A stretch of 45,510 bases of DNA. Origin: JBGSPQ01 sp041738505 (lineage in GTDB: Bacteria; Patescibacteriota; Gracilibacteria; UBA1369). Under the pieces are notes generated by a model that ran no database searches, was not told the DNA's origin, and worked only from the letters and a program-made list of their open reading frames with translations. The stretch is from positions 1 to 45,510 of the forward strand of contig JBGSPQ010000002.1 of assembly GCA_041738505.1 (NCBI GenBank), read 5' to 3'. Made by a program: the position numbers and the translations under genes. Positions 7,580 through 15,697 of this stretch are shown here, one piece after another. How positions within the stretch are numbered: the first letter of the stretch is position 1; every line of letters starts with the position of its first letter.

Positions 7580-8821
7580 ATGGACGAAAAATATTCCGGT
7601 TACGGGCAGATCTCCCCGGAATTTCAGCAAAAGCTGGGCATTGCCGGTGAAAACGGATTAATTGATCCCGAAAAATTAAAAAAAAGGCTTCGATTTTACA
7701 TGATTCTCGGCTTCCTGCCTTTTATTGTCGTTGGTGGGCTGATCGCGTCCATCTTTATTTTTCCACAACAATTCGCATCATTATTTGAGCTTTTTGACGC
7801 GGGTCCGATCAAAGGAACGATGTTTGATATGACATTTGTGCCCGATGAATCGGGCAAAGGAAAAGCGTGGCTGGTTACCAATCCGTCATTTACCTATGTA
7901 CAGACCGTGGAAACACCGGGTTCGTATTCCATGAGCACGGAATGCGCTGGATGCAAAATCCGCCTTTATATTTACGATCAGTATCAAAACAAAGTGGTCT
8001 CGCAAACCGACATGCCTCTCAAGGGTCTGCCCTATGACGCCGAACTTCATTATCATGACGGCGCCGTCTGGCTGACCGCGCGACATTCAACCGAAAACGC
8101 CCCTTTTATTTATAAATTTGACGCCGCCACCGGGAAGGAAATTTACAATACGGAATCATTTGTCGCCACCAAAGAAGAGCTAACCGCCTCAATAATTGAA
8201 CTCTACCAGACAGAGGAGCCGTACCATTTGAGTCTTAAACTGGCCGACGGCAAAGAATTCATATATCTGGTGGATGAGGATAAGTTTTTTCCCGGAATAA
8301 CGGAATTTAACAATTATTATAAAAATGATGAAACCGCGACGGTTTTCGGGCTTACAAAAGAATCCTCCGATCAAAGAACCCTCCTGTATTCCATCACAGG
8401 TCCCGCCAAAGAGGTTTTGAATGGGAGTTGTACGGATAATGCCGACGATGCCGAAAGCCTGATGTTCTTCTGTGAGGCGACTTCAAAAAAACTTGGAGAT
8501 GAGGTGTTTTTGGATGCGTACATCATTTACAGGGACAGCGAAATGGCGGTGATTTTCCACCACAATACGCTGGGTAACGATGCCAAAAGGCAAATGAGCG
8601 CCTACAACATTGATGGGGAAAAACTCTGGACAATTCCGCAGGAACAACTCTTTCCCGAAATCGGATACAAAATCGAGGATCCATTAACCCAAATGACATT
8701 TATTAAAAGCGATATGTCCGCGGAGCGGGCCGGAAACGTTTTTGTTTTCATCGTGGATCAGGTCGGCGCCGCCGGTTTTGATACGGTCAACGGGGAACAA
8801 TTATGGAAAATAATACCGTAA
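7580..8821 (+). CDS. Membrane-anchored extracytoplasmic protein, possible PQQ-like propeller
   Basis: This is a 413-residue protein with a 37-residue cytoplasmic lead, one membrane helix (about 38-62, MILGFLPFIVVGGLIASIFI) and a roughly 350-residue external domain. The external part has short repeats reminiscent of PQQ/WD-type blades: YKFDAATGKEIYNTE, AYNIDGEKLWTIPQE and, at the very C-terminus, GFDTVNGEQLWKIIP. A CAGC pair near residue 119 could form a disulfide. I do not recognise a specific family, and the beta-propeller reading is inference from these motifs. It is the first gene of an operon: the dgt ATG lies 3 nt after its stop. Why an external protein should be coupled to dNTP genes is unclear. 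Confidence 0.75.
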   Translation: MDEKYSGYGQISPEFQQKLGIAGENGLIDPEKLKKRLRFYMILGFLPFIVVGGLIASIFIFPQQFASLFELFDAGPIKGTMFDMTFVPDESGKGKAWLVTNPSFTYVQTVETPGSYSMSTECAGCKIRLYIYDQYQNKVVSQTDMPLKGLPYDAELHYHDGAVWLTARHSTENAPFIYKFDAATGKEIYNTESFVATKEELTASIIELYQTEEPYHLSLKLADGKEFIYLVDEDKFFPGITEFNNYYKNDETATVFGLTKESSDQRTLLYSITGPAKEVLNGSCTDNADDAESLMFFCEATSKKLGDEVFLDAYIIYRDSEMAVIFHHNTLGNDAKRQMSAYNIDGEKLWTIPQEQLFPEIGYKIEDPLTQMTFIKSDMSAERAGNVFVFIVDQVGAAGFDTVNGEQLWKIIP

Positions 8822-8824
8822 TTA

Positions 8825-9979
8825 ATGATCAAAACTCGCTCACAACTGGAAAAAGAGGAAATCGCCGTGCTATCGCCCTGCGCCATGCCAAGCCAAAATT
8901 CGGCCGGCAGAGTACACGCGGAACCCGAAGATGATTTTCGCATGCCCTTTCAGCGCGACCGCGACCGCATTATGCACAGCAAGTCTTTTCGCAGACTGCA
9001 GGCCAAAACACAGGTATTTGTGGCCAACTACGGAGACCATTACCGCGACCGTCTTACCCATTCCATAGAGGTGTCGCAAATCGCCCGCGGCCTTTCGCGC
9101 ACGCTGGGTTTAAACGAGGACCTGGCCGAAGCCATCTCTCTGGCTCACGACTTGGGGCACACGCCTTTCGGTCACGGAGGGGAGGACAAGCTGGACGAAA
9201 TCATGAAGAATTACGGGCTGAATTTTGAGCATAACGAACAAAGCCGCAGAATTCTGGAAAAGCTGGAAAGAGTGAACCCCAATTTTGACGGCCTTAATCT
9301 TACCAAAGAGGTTCTGGACGGCATGCTAAAGCACAATCCTCACCGCTACCGGACATACAGTAAGTTCAACAACTATCCCCATCTGGAGGCGCAGATTGCG
9401 GATACGTCGGACGAAATCGCCTACATCAACCACGATTTGGATGACGGAATTCGCTCTGGGCTTATTTCAATAGAACAAATTGAGGAATTTGAAATTTGGA
9501 AAATGGGATGGGGAAAAGCCGTCAATCAATATGGAAAAGCTCCAAATGCCACAGACGAGGAAAGTTATAAGCGCTTTGTCAGTCGGGTAATCAGCAAGAT
9601 GATCGGGCTGATGATTCTTGACCTGCAGGAAAACACCAACAACAATCTGGTTAATCAAAAAATAGACAACCTGGAAAAGGTCAGGGCTTATAAAGGCAAG
9701 CTGGTAACATTCAGCGATAAGTTTCTGCCTCATGTTGTGGAACTGCGGTCTTTTCTCTTGCGAAATTTTTATAATCATGAAAAAGTTGCGGAGCAGATTG
9801 GCAAAGGTAAAAAAATCATCGAGGCGCTTTTTGACCATTTCATGGCGCATCCGGAAAAAATGCCCCGGGTTTACGGCCGATTAATCAAAGAGGGGGAAAG
9901 AAAGGAAATTGCGGTTAAAGACTACATCGCGGGTATGACAGACCGTTTCGCGGAAGAACAATTTAATTCGGTATCATGA
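8825..9979 (+). CDS. dgt: dGTP triphosphohydrolase-like HD-domain protein
   Basis: Enzymes of this family hydrolyse dNTPs to deoxynucleosides and triphosphate and so limit dNTP pools. The 384-residue protein carries the HD metal site: H79 in RDRLTHSIEVSQIAR, H108-D109 in AISLAHDLGHTPFGHGGE, and the distal D196 in ADTSDEIAY. The N-terminal DFRMPFQRDRDRIMHSKSFR is typical of dGTPase and dGTPase-like type 2 proteins. Exact substrate preference cannot be read from sequence. The gene overlaps nrdR by 4 nt (ATGA), which implies translational coupling. The ATG at 8825 is 3 nt after the previous stop. Confidence 0.92.
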   Translation: MIKTRSQLEKEEIAVLSPCAMPSQNSAGRVHAEPEDDFRMPFQRDRDRIMHSKSFRRLQAKTQVFVANYGDHYRDRLTHSIEVSQIARGLSRTLGLNEDLAEAISLAHDLGHTPFGHGGEDKLDEIMKNYGLNFEHNEQSRRILEKLERVNPNFDGLNLTKEVLDGMLKHNPHRYRTYSKFNNYPHLEAQIADTSDEIAYINHDLDDGIRSGLISIEQIEEFEIWKMGWGKAVNQYGKAPNATDEESYKRFVSRVISKMIGLMILDLQENTNNNLVNQKIDNLEKVRAYKGKLVTFSDKFLPHVVELRSFLLRNFYNHEKVAEQIGKGKKIIEALFDHFMAHPEKMPRVYGRLIKEGERKEIAVKDYIAGMTDRFAEEQFNSVS

Positions 9980-10422
9980 TTTGTCCCAAATGCAAAAATC
10001 AGGAAACCAGAGTATTGGACTCGCGCGAGACCAACGAACAGCGTGAAATACGCAGACGTAGAAAATGCTCAAAATGCGGATTCCGTTTCACCACTTTTGA
10101 AAGAGTGGAAAACACCAATTTTATCGTGGTTAAAAAAGACCAATCCAGAGAGTCGTACGACCGCAGAAAACTGGAAGTCGGCATCTGGAAGGCCTGCGAA
10201 AAGCGCCCCGTCACGGAAGAACAAATCAATACCATGCTCAATGAACTGGAGGAAAAGTGGAACTCGCAGGGCAGGGAAATCCCCGCCAACGTCATAGGGG
10301 AGGGCGTTATGGAACACCTGCGCCGCCTGGACGAAGTTGCCTACATCCGTTTCGCCTCGGTCTACAGGCATTTCAAAGATATAGAGACCTTCCGCTCCGA
10401 ACTTCAAAAACTGCTTAAATAG
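9976..10422 (+). CDS. nrdR: Transcriptional repressor NrdR
   Basis: NrdR represses ribonucleotide reductase genes by binding NrdR boxes. It senses ATP/dATP through an ATP-cone. The 148-residue length is standard. The N-terminal zinc ribbon has C3, C6, C31 and C34 (CPKC, CSKC), with RVLDSRETNEQREIRRRRKC between them. The ATP-cone follows (about 47-137: FIVVKKDQSRESYDRRKLE, then YIRFASVYRHFKD). Its ATG overlaps the dgt stop, so the dNTP hydrolase and the dNTP-sensing repressor are made together. No ribonucleotide reductase gene is in the window. Confidence 0.97.
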   Translation: MICPKCKNQETRVLDSRETNEQREIRRRRKCSKCGFRFTTFERVENTNFIVVKKDQSRESYDRRKLEVGIWKACEKRPVTEEQINTMLNELEEKWNSQGREIPANVIGEGVMEHLRRLDEVAYIRFASVYRHFKDIETFRSELQKLLK

Positions 10423-10443
10423 GACATTTTCATCCTTTGGGCT

Positions 10444-10471
10444 TTGACTAACATATAAAATATGGTATAAT
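10444..10471 (+). promoter_or_regulatory. Strong sigma-70 promoter of the L,D-transpeptidase
   Basis: TTGACT at 10444-10449, 16 bp, perfect TATAAT at 10466-10471. The ATG at 10505 is 33 bp downstream. This is one of the best consensus matches in the window. Confidence 0.75.
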
Positions 10472-10504
10472 TTAACGAATGGAAATATATCTAAAACAAA
10501 AAAT

Positions 10505-11623
10505 ATGAAAACAAACAAAAAGCTTATTGGACTCATCACTCTGGTAACAATCATCTCAATTGCCGCCCCGCAAATAATTTTTGCCAAAGGCGTTCCCAGA
10601 CTCCCGCTGGATTTGCGGGCTTCGGTTTTAAGCGCCGATACGGAACCGGAAGAGCCGTCCATTCCGCTTGAACCGGCGGATGATGTACAAGTGCCGGAAA
10701 CGGAAATCCAACCTGAGGAGGAAGCGGTAAGCTGTCAGTTTGAAATGCCCGCCGCCCCCGTATATGACGGCAAATTCGTAGCTGTAAGGAAAAAGGGAGT
10801 TGTGGCCAAAGGAGAGCTTTTTGAAACAGTTGTTTACGTCAAAAATATCGGAAACACTCCGTGGTTTTCGGCCGACAGCGGTTGTCCTTACTTAATCACA
10901 AACCTTGGAACGGACAAAAAAAGAGACAGGGAAAGCCCGCTCTTTACAGAAGATCTGTTTTGGAAAAGCGGATGGCTGGGCGCCAACCGAATTGCCATGG
11001 AAACCAAACGCGTAAATCCGCAAGAACTTGGGGTATTCAGATTCTGGAGCCGCGCCCCGTTAAATGATATATACCTTCGCGAATTCTATTCACCCGTAAT
11101 AGAAGGAGTAACCTGGCTGGATAACGGCAGATTTCATTCCGACACCAGAATCGGCGATGCCGTTCTGGATGTGGATAAAAAGGAACTCCTTAAATACATT
11201 GAATACAGCGGAGACCTCTCCAACCTGAATATTGAGGGGGCCAAATCCATCAACGTTTCCATCTCCACACAAAGAATGTATCTGAAAATAGGGGATTTCA
11301 CGATTCGCGAATTCCCGGTTTCAACGGGTACTTACAGAACCCCCACACCGCTCGGAACCACAACAATCTCGCACAAACAGGAGGTGCGTGTGGCTTCCGG
11401 CTGGCCCCGCTACATCATGCCCAAATGGATGACATACCGCGGCGGAGGATACGGCATACACGCTCTGCCCAGTCTGGGCAACGACAACGGGGTATACTGG
11501 AGAGAGGCGTTAAACCACATCGGCACGCGCAGAAGCCACGGTTGCATCCGTCTGCTTCCCGGAGACGCCGAATTCGCCTATAACTTTGCCGACATCGGCA
11601 CCGTAGTCCACGTGTACAACTAG
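10505..11623 (+). CDS. Secreted L,D-transpeptidase (YkuD) with an N-terminal Ig-like domain
   Basis: L,D-transpeptidases make 3-3 peptidoglycan cross-links or attach proteins to the wall. The 372-residue protein starts with a signal peptide (MKTNKK, then a hydrophobic core to about residue 27, cut near FAKG). An acidic linker follows (about 45-75). A beta-sandwich (about 85-205: FETVVYVKNIGNTPWFS, FWKSGWLGANR, FRFWSRAPLND) looks like the NBR1-type Ig domain of bacterial surface proteins. The YkuD domain occupies about 245-372, with GYGIHALP and the catalytic HIGTRRSHGCIRL, Cys347 being the nucleophile. It is monocistronic and convergent with the next gene, 5 bp between stops, with no obvious terminator. 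Confidence 0.92.
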   Translation: MKTNKKLIGLITLVTIISIAAPQIIFAKGVPRLPLDLRASVLSADTEPEEPSIPLEPADDVQVPETEIQPEEEAVSCQFEMPAAPVYDGKFVAVRKKGVVAKGELFETVVYVKNIGNTPWFSADSGCPYLITNLGTDKKRDRESPLFTEDLFWKSGWLGANRIAMETKRVNPQELGVFRFWSRAPLNDIYLREFYSPVIEGVTWLDNGRFHSDTRIGDAVLDVDKKELLKYIEYSGDLSNLNIEGAKSINVSISTQRMYLKIGDFTIREFPVSTGTYRTPTPLGTTTISHKQEVRVASGWPRYIMPKWMTYRGGGYGIHALPSLGNDNGVYWREALNHIGTRRSHGCIRLLPGDAEFAYNFADIGTVVHVYN

Positions 11624-11628
11624 AACAA

Positions 11629-12465
11629 TTATATGTTGTGCCTGTTAACGGTCTTTGCAACGGAGGGGGTCTTTTCCCATTCCACCATCAAATCTATCAA
11701 TTTTCTCCAGCTCACATCGCCCCTGTTAAGTAAAAGCACAATGGTGTTCACCCTCATGTCATTCAGTTTGGTAAGGTAATTATGTCCCCAAACCCTGATA
11801 AGGATTGAAGCAACGGCGTTAAACAAACGCGGATCTCTCGGATTGTCGGTGTAAATGGGTTCGTCGTCCTCGTCGCGGAAACTGTAAAATTTCTCAAGCT
11901 CCTGAACGGCAACTTTGATTTTTTCGGCAATTTGCGAAGCACGTTGATCATAATCAACAGGTTCCTCAGCCGTTTCACTCTCCTGCGGAATGGTGTTTTT
12001 AATCATCAAATACATTTTCCTGACCCCTTCATAACCATGTTCCTTGGCTCTTTTGTTCTCTTCGGCCATATTTTCGGTACTTACCTGCTCTCTTGTGCCT
12101 CCGGTGATGGATTCAATGGTTGGCGTAGCTTTTTCTCTCATCAGCCAGTCATTTAGTTTTAAACATTCCCGTGTTTTTCCCGTTTCCTGGCGTCTGCCCG
12201 CAAAAACCGTGCGCTTAACACGTCTGCGTTTTAGGCTTCCAAGCTTTATCACCTGAGCTTCCGGAGCCCGTGGCGGTATGGATGATTCGCTGGAAAGCAT
12301 GGCCGGTCTGGCCAGATCATCGTGAAACAGATCCGCAACACCTCTGACATTATCTGATATTTCTCTTCTTACTATTGTGTCGCTCCTATCGGAAGGAGAT
12401 GTGAAATTTGCATGTATGACAGTACCCTCTTCTCTTGGGCGCCCGTTACCTTTGCCGTTTTCCAT
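11629..12465 (-). CDS. Hypothetical protein (278 aa)
   Basis: I do not recognise a family. The N-terminal about 110 residues are polar, charged and probably disordered, with a basic patch (LKRRRVKRTVFAGRRQ, about 78-93). The C-terminal half is predicted helical: DQRASQIAEKIKVAVQELEKFY, then FNAVASILIRVWGHNYL and LIDLMVEWEK. There is no membrane segment or signal peptide, so it should be cytoplasmic; the basic patch could bind nucleic acid (inference). It has a consensus minus-strand promoter interlocked with that of pcrA. Its ATG complement is at 12463-12465. Confidence 0.75.
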   Translation of the reverse strand: MENGKGNGRPREEGTVIHANFTSPSDRSDTIVRREISDNVRGVADLFHDDLARPAMLSSESSIPPRAPEAQVIKLGSLKRRRVKRTVFAGRRQETGKTRECLKLNDWLMREKATPTIESITGGTREQVSTENMAEENKRAKEHGYEGVRKMYLMIKNTIPQESETAEEPVDYDQRASQIAEKIKVAVQELEKFYSFRDEDDEPIYTDNPRDPRLFNAVASILIRVWGHNYLTKLNDMRVNTIVLLLNRGDVSWRKLIDLMVEWEKTPSVAKTVNRHNI

Positions 12466-12481
12466 AAAATTTAAGTTTGTA

Positions 12482-12509
12482 TTGAATAAAAAGGCGGGAA
12501 AGATATAAT
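12482..12509 (+). promoter_or_regulatory. pcrA promoter
   Basis: TTGAAT at 12482-12487, 16 bp, perfect TATAAT at 12504-12509. Its -10 shares bases with the -10 of the opposing promoter at 12500-12528. Confidence 0.65.
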
Positions 12510-12528
12510 AACTCTACTTCATTGTCAA
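12500..12528 (-). promoter_or_regulatory. Promoter of the 11629-12465 gene, overlapping the pcrA promoter
   Basis: On the minus strand a perfect TTGACA (12528-12523), 17 bp, then TATCTT (12505-12500). The two -10 hexamers overlap by two bases, so polymerase can occupy only one promoter at a time. Confidence 0.65.
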
Positions 12529-12557
12529 GATTTAGCAAATATTTTCCGGATAACAAA

Positions 12558-14735
12558 ATGGAAGACATTCTCTCATCACTAAACGAAAAACAGCGATCGG
12601 CGGTCCTGCACGAAAAAGGACCCCTGCTGGTTATAGCCGGAGCCGGATCGGGAAAAACCCGCGCTCTTACTCACAGGATAGCCTGGCTGATAACGGAAAA
12701 ACATGTGAGTCCCTGGAATATTCTGGCGGTGACTTTCACCAACAAGGCGGCCAACGAAATGAAAGAAAGAGTGGTAAAACTGCTCAATAAAAGAAGCAAG
12801 GACGACCCCAATCTGCCTGCAATCGGCACCTTTCACGCAACATGCGTAAGGATTCTGCGCAAACACATTCACCTTTTGGATTACGAAAACAGTTTTAATA
12901 TTTACGACACCGCCGACCAGCAGATACTCATGAAACACGTTCTAAACGACCTGGATTTTGACGAAAAAACCATCAAACCGCGCGCTCTTTTACACCATAT
13001 CTCCGGCGCCAAAAACGAACTGATCACACCGGCGGAATACAAAAAAAACATGGTTAACAATTACTTTACCGAAAGAGTGGCGCAGGTTTACGCGCATTAT
13101 CAAAAAGCCCTGCAAAAAAACAACGCGCTGGATTTTGACGACATAATCATGAAAACGGTTGAACTTTTCCGCAAAGACTCGGCGGTACTGGATCAGTATC
13201 AGGAAAAATTCAAATACATTTCCATAGACGAGTATCAGGACACCAACCGCGCGCAGTACGTTCTTACCAATCTGCTCGCCGAAAAATACCGCAATCTCTG
13301 CGTAATCGGTGATTCCGACCAGGGAATTTACAGCTTTCGCGGGGCCGACATCAACAACATTCTGGATTTTGAAAAAGATTATCCCGATGCCAAAATCGTA
13401 CTGCTGGAGCAGAATTATAGGTCCACCCAAAACATTCTGGATGCCGCCCACGCCATTATTTCCAAAAATTCCATCAGAAAAGAAAAAAAATTATGGACCA
13501 ATAACGGCGGCGGCGAAAAAATCAAAGAAGCCGTTTTGGACAACGAAAGAGGCGAGGCCGAATTCGTCTGCAAAGAAATCAAAGAGAAACTGGGCAATTA
13601 CGAATCACCCGCCTACAACGATTTTGTGGTTCTATACAGAACCAACGCCCAGTCGCGCGTGGTGGAGGAATCATTCCTTAAATATGGCATTCCCTACAGG
13701 ATAGTAGGAGGTATCAAGTTTTATCAGCGCAAAGAAATCAAAGACATGGTGGCATATCTGCGCGTTATCCAGAACCCGTCCGATTCGGTCAGTCTCTTTA
13801 GGATAATCAACACCCCTCCCCGCAAAATCGGGAGCAGAACGCTGGAAATTATTCAGGAGTACGCCTATAAAAACGAATTGTCGTTTTTTGAGGCGATGAA
13901 ACAGGTGGAAAAAATAGAGGGAATCAATGACGGTAAAAAAGAAACCCTGGCCAAATTCGTAAAACTCATCAAGTCCCTGCAAAAGGTTAACACGCAGTTT
14001 TCGGCATCGGGACTGATAAAACACGTTTTGGACAATACCGGCTATAACAAGTTTATCAACGACGGCACCGTGGAAGGCGAGTCCCGGCTGGAAAACGTAT
14101 ACGAACTTATCAACGTCGCCTCCAAGTACGACAACATGGAACCCGGTCTTTCGCTGAACATTTTTCTGGAGGAAATCGCCCTTATTGCAGACGTGGACAC
14201 CATGGACGAGCGCGAAAACGCGGTTACCCTGATGACTATCCATTCCGCCAAAGGGCTGGAATTCCCCTACGTTTTTATAGTTGGGCTGGAGGAGGGGCTT
14301 TTGCCCCATTCGCAGAGCCTGCTGGAGCGCGACCGTCTGGAAGAGGAGCGCCGGTTGATGTACGTGGCGATCACCCGCGCCAAGGAAAAGCTTTATCTGC
14401 TTCGCGCCGTTAGCAGGATGGTTTACGGGGAGACGCAGGAAAACACGCCTTCGCAGTTTTTAACCGACATTCCGGAGGAACTGCTGGAGTCTGACGGCCG
14501 GAGCGCACGTTCGATACGTGCGGCCGACATTGGGTATACGCCCGTGCCGTATGAAGAATACGAAGACGCCGAGCCGGTTGTACTTCGCGACGGTGACAGG
14601 GTGTCGCACCGCTCTTTTGGAGAGGGAACTGTTGTTTCCGTTACCGGCGGAGTGGCGGCGGTGGCTTTTGACAGCCCTCGCCACGGTTTAAAAAAACTGG
14701 CGCTTTCCATAGCACCGCTTATCAAAATTGAATAG
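12558..14735 (+). CDS. pcrA: UvrD/PcrA-type superfamily 1A DNA helicase
   Basis: This is a 3'-5' helicase used in nucleotide excision repair and in removing RecA or stalled complexes. I chose the ATG at 12558 (725 aa), because MEDILSSLNEKQRSAV matches the usual family start. The frame also has a TTG at 12522. SF1 motifs are in order: GAGSGKT (28-34), TFTNKAANEMKER, FHATCVRILR, DEYQDTNRAQY, DSDQGIYSFRGA, LEQNYRSTQNIL, TIHSAKGLEF, and YVAITRAKEKLYL. The C-terminus (from about 670) has the PcrA-type Tudor-like module GDRVSHRSFGEGTVVSV. It is convergent with the next gene, 8 bp apart. Confidence 0.95.
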   Translation: MEDILSSLNEKQRSAVLHEKGPLLVIAGAGSGKTRALTHRIAWLITEKHVSPWNILAVTFTNKAANEMKERVVKLLNKRSKDDPNLPAIGTFHATCVRILRKHIHLLDYENSFNIYDTADQQILMKHVLNDLDFDEKTIKPRALLHHISGAKNELITPAEYKKNMVNNYFTERVAQVYAHYQKALQKNNALDFDDIIMKTVELFRKDSAVLDQYQEKFKYISIDEYQDTNRAQYVLTNLLAEKYRNLCVIGDSDQGIYSFRGADINNILDFEKDYPDAKIVLLEQNYRSTQNILDAAHAIISKNSIRKEKKLWTNNGGGEKIKEAVLDNERGEAEFVCKEIKEKLGNYESPAYNDFVVLYRTNAQSRVVEESFLKYGIPYRIVGGIKFYQRKEIKDMVAYLRVIQNPSDSVSLFRIINTPPRKIGSRTLEIIQEYAYKNELSFFEAMKQVEKIEGINDGKKETLAKFVKLIKSLQKVNTQFSASGLIKHVLDNTGYNKFINDGTVEGESRLENVYELINVASKYDNMEPGLSLNIFLEEIALIADVDTMDERENAVTLMTIHSAKGLEFPYVFIVGLEEGLLPHSQSLLERDRLEEERRLMYVAITRAKEKLYLLRAVSRMVYGETQENTPSQFLTDIPEELLESDGRSARSIRAADIGYTPVPYEEYEDAEPVVLRDGDRVSHRSFGEGTVVSVTGGVAAVAFDSPRHGLKKLALSIAPLIKIE

Positions 14736-14743
14736 CCGTCCGA

Positions 14744-15259
14744 TTAACCGTCGGTTCCGTCGGCCTCAAGTTCGGAATCTTCCTTGTCCGCAGAATCTTC
14801 CTCCACCCCCGCCACCGCCTTTCGGGTATCTTCGGCTTTCTCATTTATCGTTTTGGGGTATTTTTCGCTGAATTTTATAAATGATCCCGGACAAATGCGA
14901 AGCACCGCCGAACGTGTTTTTTCCCCGTTCTTTGGATTTATCCTCATAAATGGAACCACATCAAGATTGACCAGCTGCTGGGGGCCGAAAACCAACATTA
15001 CATCCTCCCCTCCGGGACTTTCCAGCTTTCTAAAAACAACATCGCACTTAATATCCTGAATGCCAAACTCATGCCCGCTTCTCTTTTTTCTTTCCATCAC
15101 GTTGGCATACACCTCTTGCAGAGCTTTTATCACGTCCTTTATATCAATATTGAATCTTGTGCTAATTTCCATGCACACTTTCGCAAATCCCAGGCCTTTA
15201 AGGCTGTTGGTTTCGCCGGAATCATCAATTTGAGAATCCGATTCGTGTGTATTCAACAT
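14744..15259 (-). CDS. Hypothetical protein with a possible divergent HU/IHF-like fold
   Basis: The protein has 171 residues from the ATG at 15259. The frame extends to a TTG at 15271, less likely. The N-terminal helices (CMEISTRFNIDIKDVIKALQ) and a later segment (PFMRINPKNGEKTRSAVLRI, then CPGSFIKFSEK) follow the HU/IHF layout: helix pair, strands, an R-x-NP-x-x-GE arm and a PG-x-x-x-x-F helix. The spacing is stretched and identity is low, so this is inference. The C-terminal 35 residues are acidic (EEDSADKEDSELEADGTDG). The ATG sits inside a 7-bp dyad (15252-15258 / 15262-15268). It has its own promoter. A cytoplasmic, perhaps DNA-binding, protein is the best guess. Confidence 0.7.
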   Translation of the reverse strand: MLNTHESDSQIDDSGETNSLKGLGFAKVCMEISTRFNIDIKDVIKALQEVYANVMERKKRSGHEFGIQDIKCDVVFRKLESPGGEDVMLVFGPQQLVNLDVVPFMRINPKNGEKTRSAVLRICPGSFIKFSEKYPKTINEKAEDTRKAVAGVEEDSADKEDSELEADGTDG

Positions 15260-15268
15260 TTTGTTGAA
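15252..15268 (-). promoter_or_regulatory. Dyad over the start codon of the 14744-15259 gene
   Basis: TTCAACA (15252-15258) and TGTTGAA (15262-15268) form a perfect 7-bp inverted repeat with a 3-nt loop. It overlaps the ATG at 15259-15257. It could hide the start in the mRNA or serve as an operator. Confidence 0.4.
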
Positions 15269-15287
15269 CAAAAAAACTAAGGCTTTC

Positions 15288-15316
15288 TATTTAACGTTAT
15301 TTTACTGAATAGTCAA
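15288..15316 (-). promoter_or_regulatory. Promoter of the HU-like gene
   Basis: On the minus strand TTGACT (15316-15311), 17 bp, TAAATA (15293-15288), placed 29 bp before the ATG at 15259. It separates this gene from the zinc-ribbon gene upstream. Confidence 0.65.
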
Positions 15317-15325
15317 ACCGCGTGC

Positions 15326-15682
15326 CTATTTGGCCTCGGGAATCGGAGCGGGATTTTCCTTGGTAACGGCTTCCGGCCGCACATTTTCACCGGCGGCGGG
15401 AATTCCTTTATCGCTTTCGGGCGGGTCCGCTTTTTTGGGGGAGTGCGCTTCGGTTTTATTTTCCGCGGGCGCCGGAGCGGCCTCATCCTCGTATCTGTAA
15501 TAATTTTTAATCGCTTTTTCCGTCCCAAAAGCCACGTTTTTGGTTCCGCAAATCGCGCATCTGTAAACAAACTTTCTGCCAAGCGGCTTAACCTTCACAA
15601 TCTTTTCGCAGTCTTTGCAGTAAAAAACAACCGGTTCTTTCAAATAGTTATCAACTTTTCTGGATTTCGGCAGAATCTTCAT
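15326..15682 (-). CDS. Small zinc-ribbon protein with a disordered tail
   Basis: This is a 118-residue protein. Residues 20-50 hold two CxxC pairs (YCKDCEKIV and YRCAICGTKN) separated by about 19 residues, a classic zinc ribbon. The C-terminal half (from about 68) is Ala/Pro/Glu-rich and likely disordered. No family is assigned; CPR genomes have many such proteins and the role is unknown. It starts 15 nt after the four-helix membrane protein gene and is probably co-transcribed with it. Confidence 0.8.
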   Translation of the reverse strand: MKILPKSRKVDNYLKEPVVFYCKDCEKIVKVKPLGRKFVYRCAICGTKNVAFGTEKAIKNYYRYEDEAAPAPAENKTEAHSPKKADPPESDKGIPAAGENVRPEAVTKENPAPIPEAK

Positions 15683-15697
15683 GATTTGGAATAAGAA

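Noticed and set aside
12522..12557. TTG start for pcrA
   Set aside because: A better ATG at 12558 gives the family-typical N-terminus, and the TTG falls within a few bases of the predicted transcription start.
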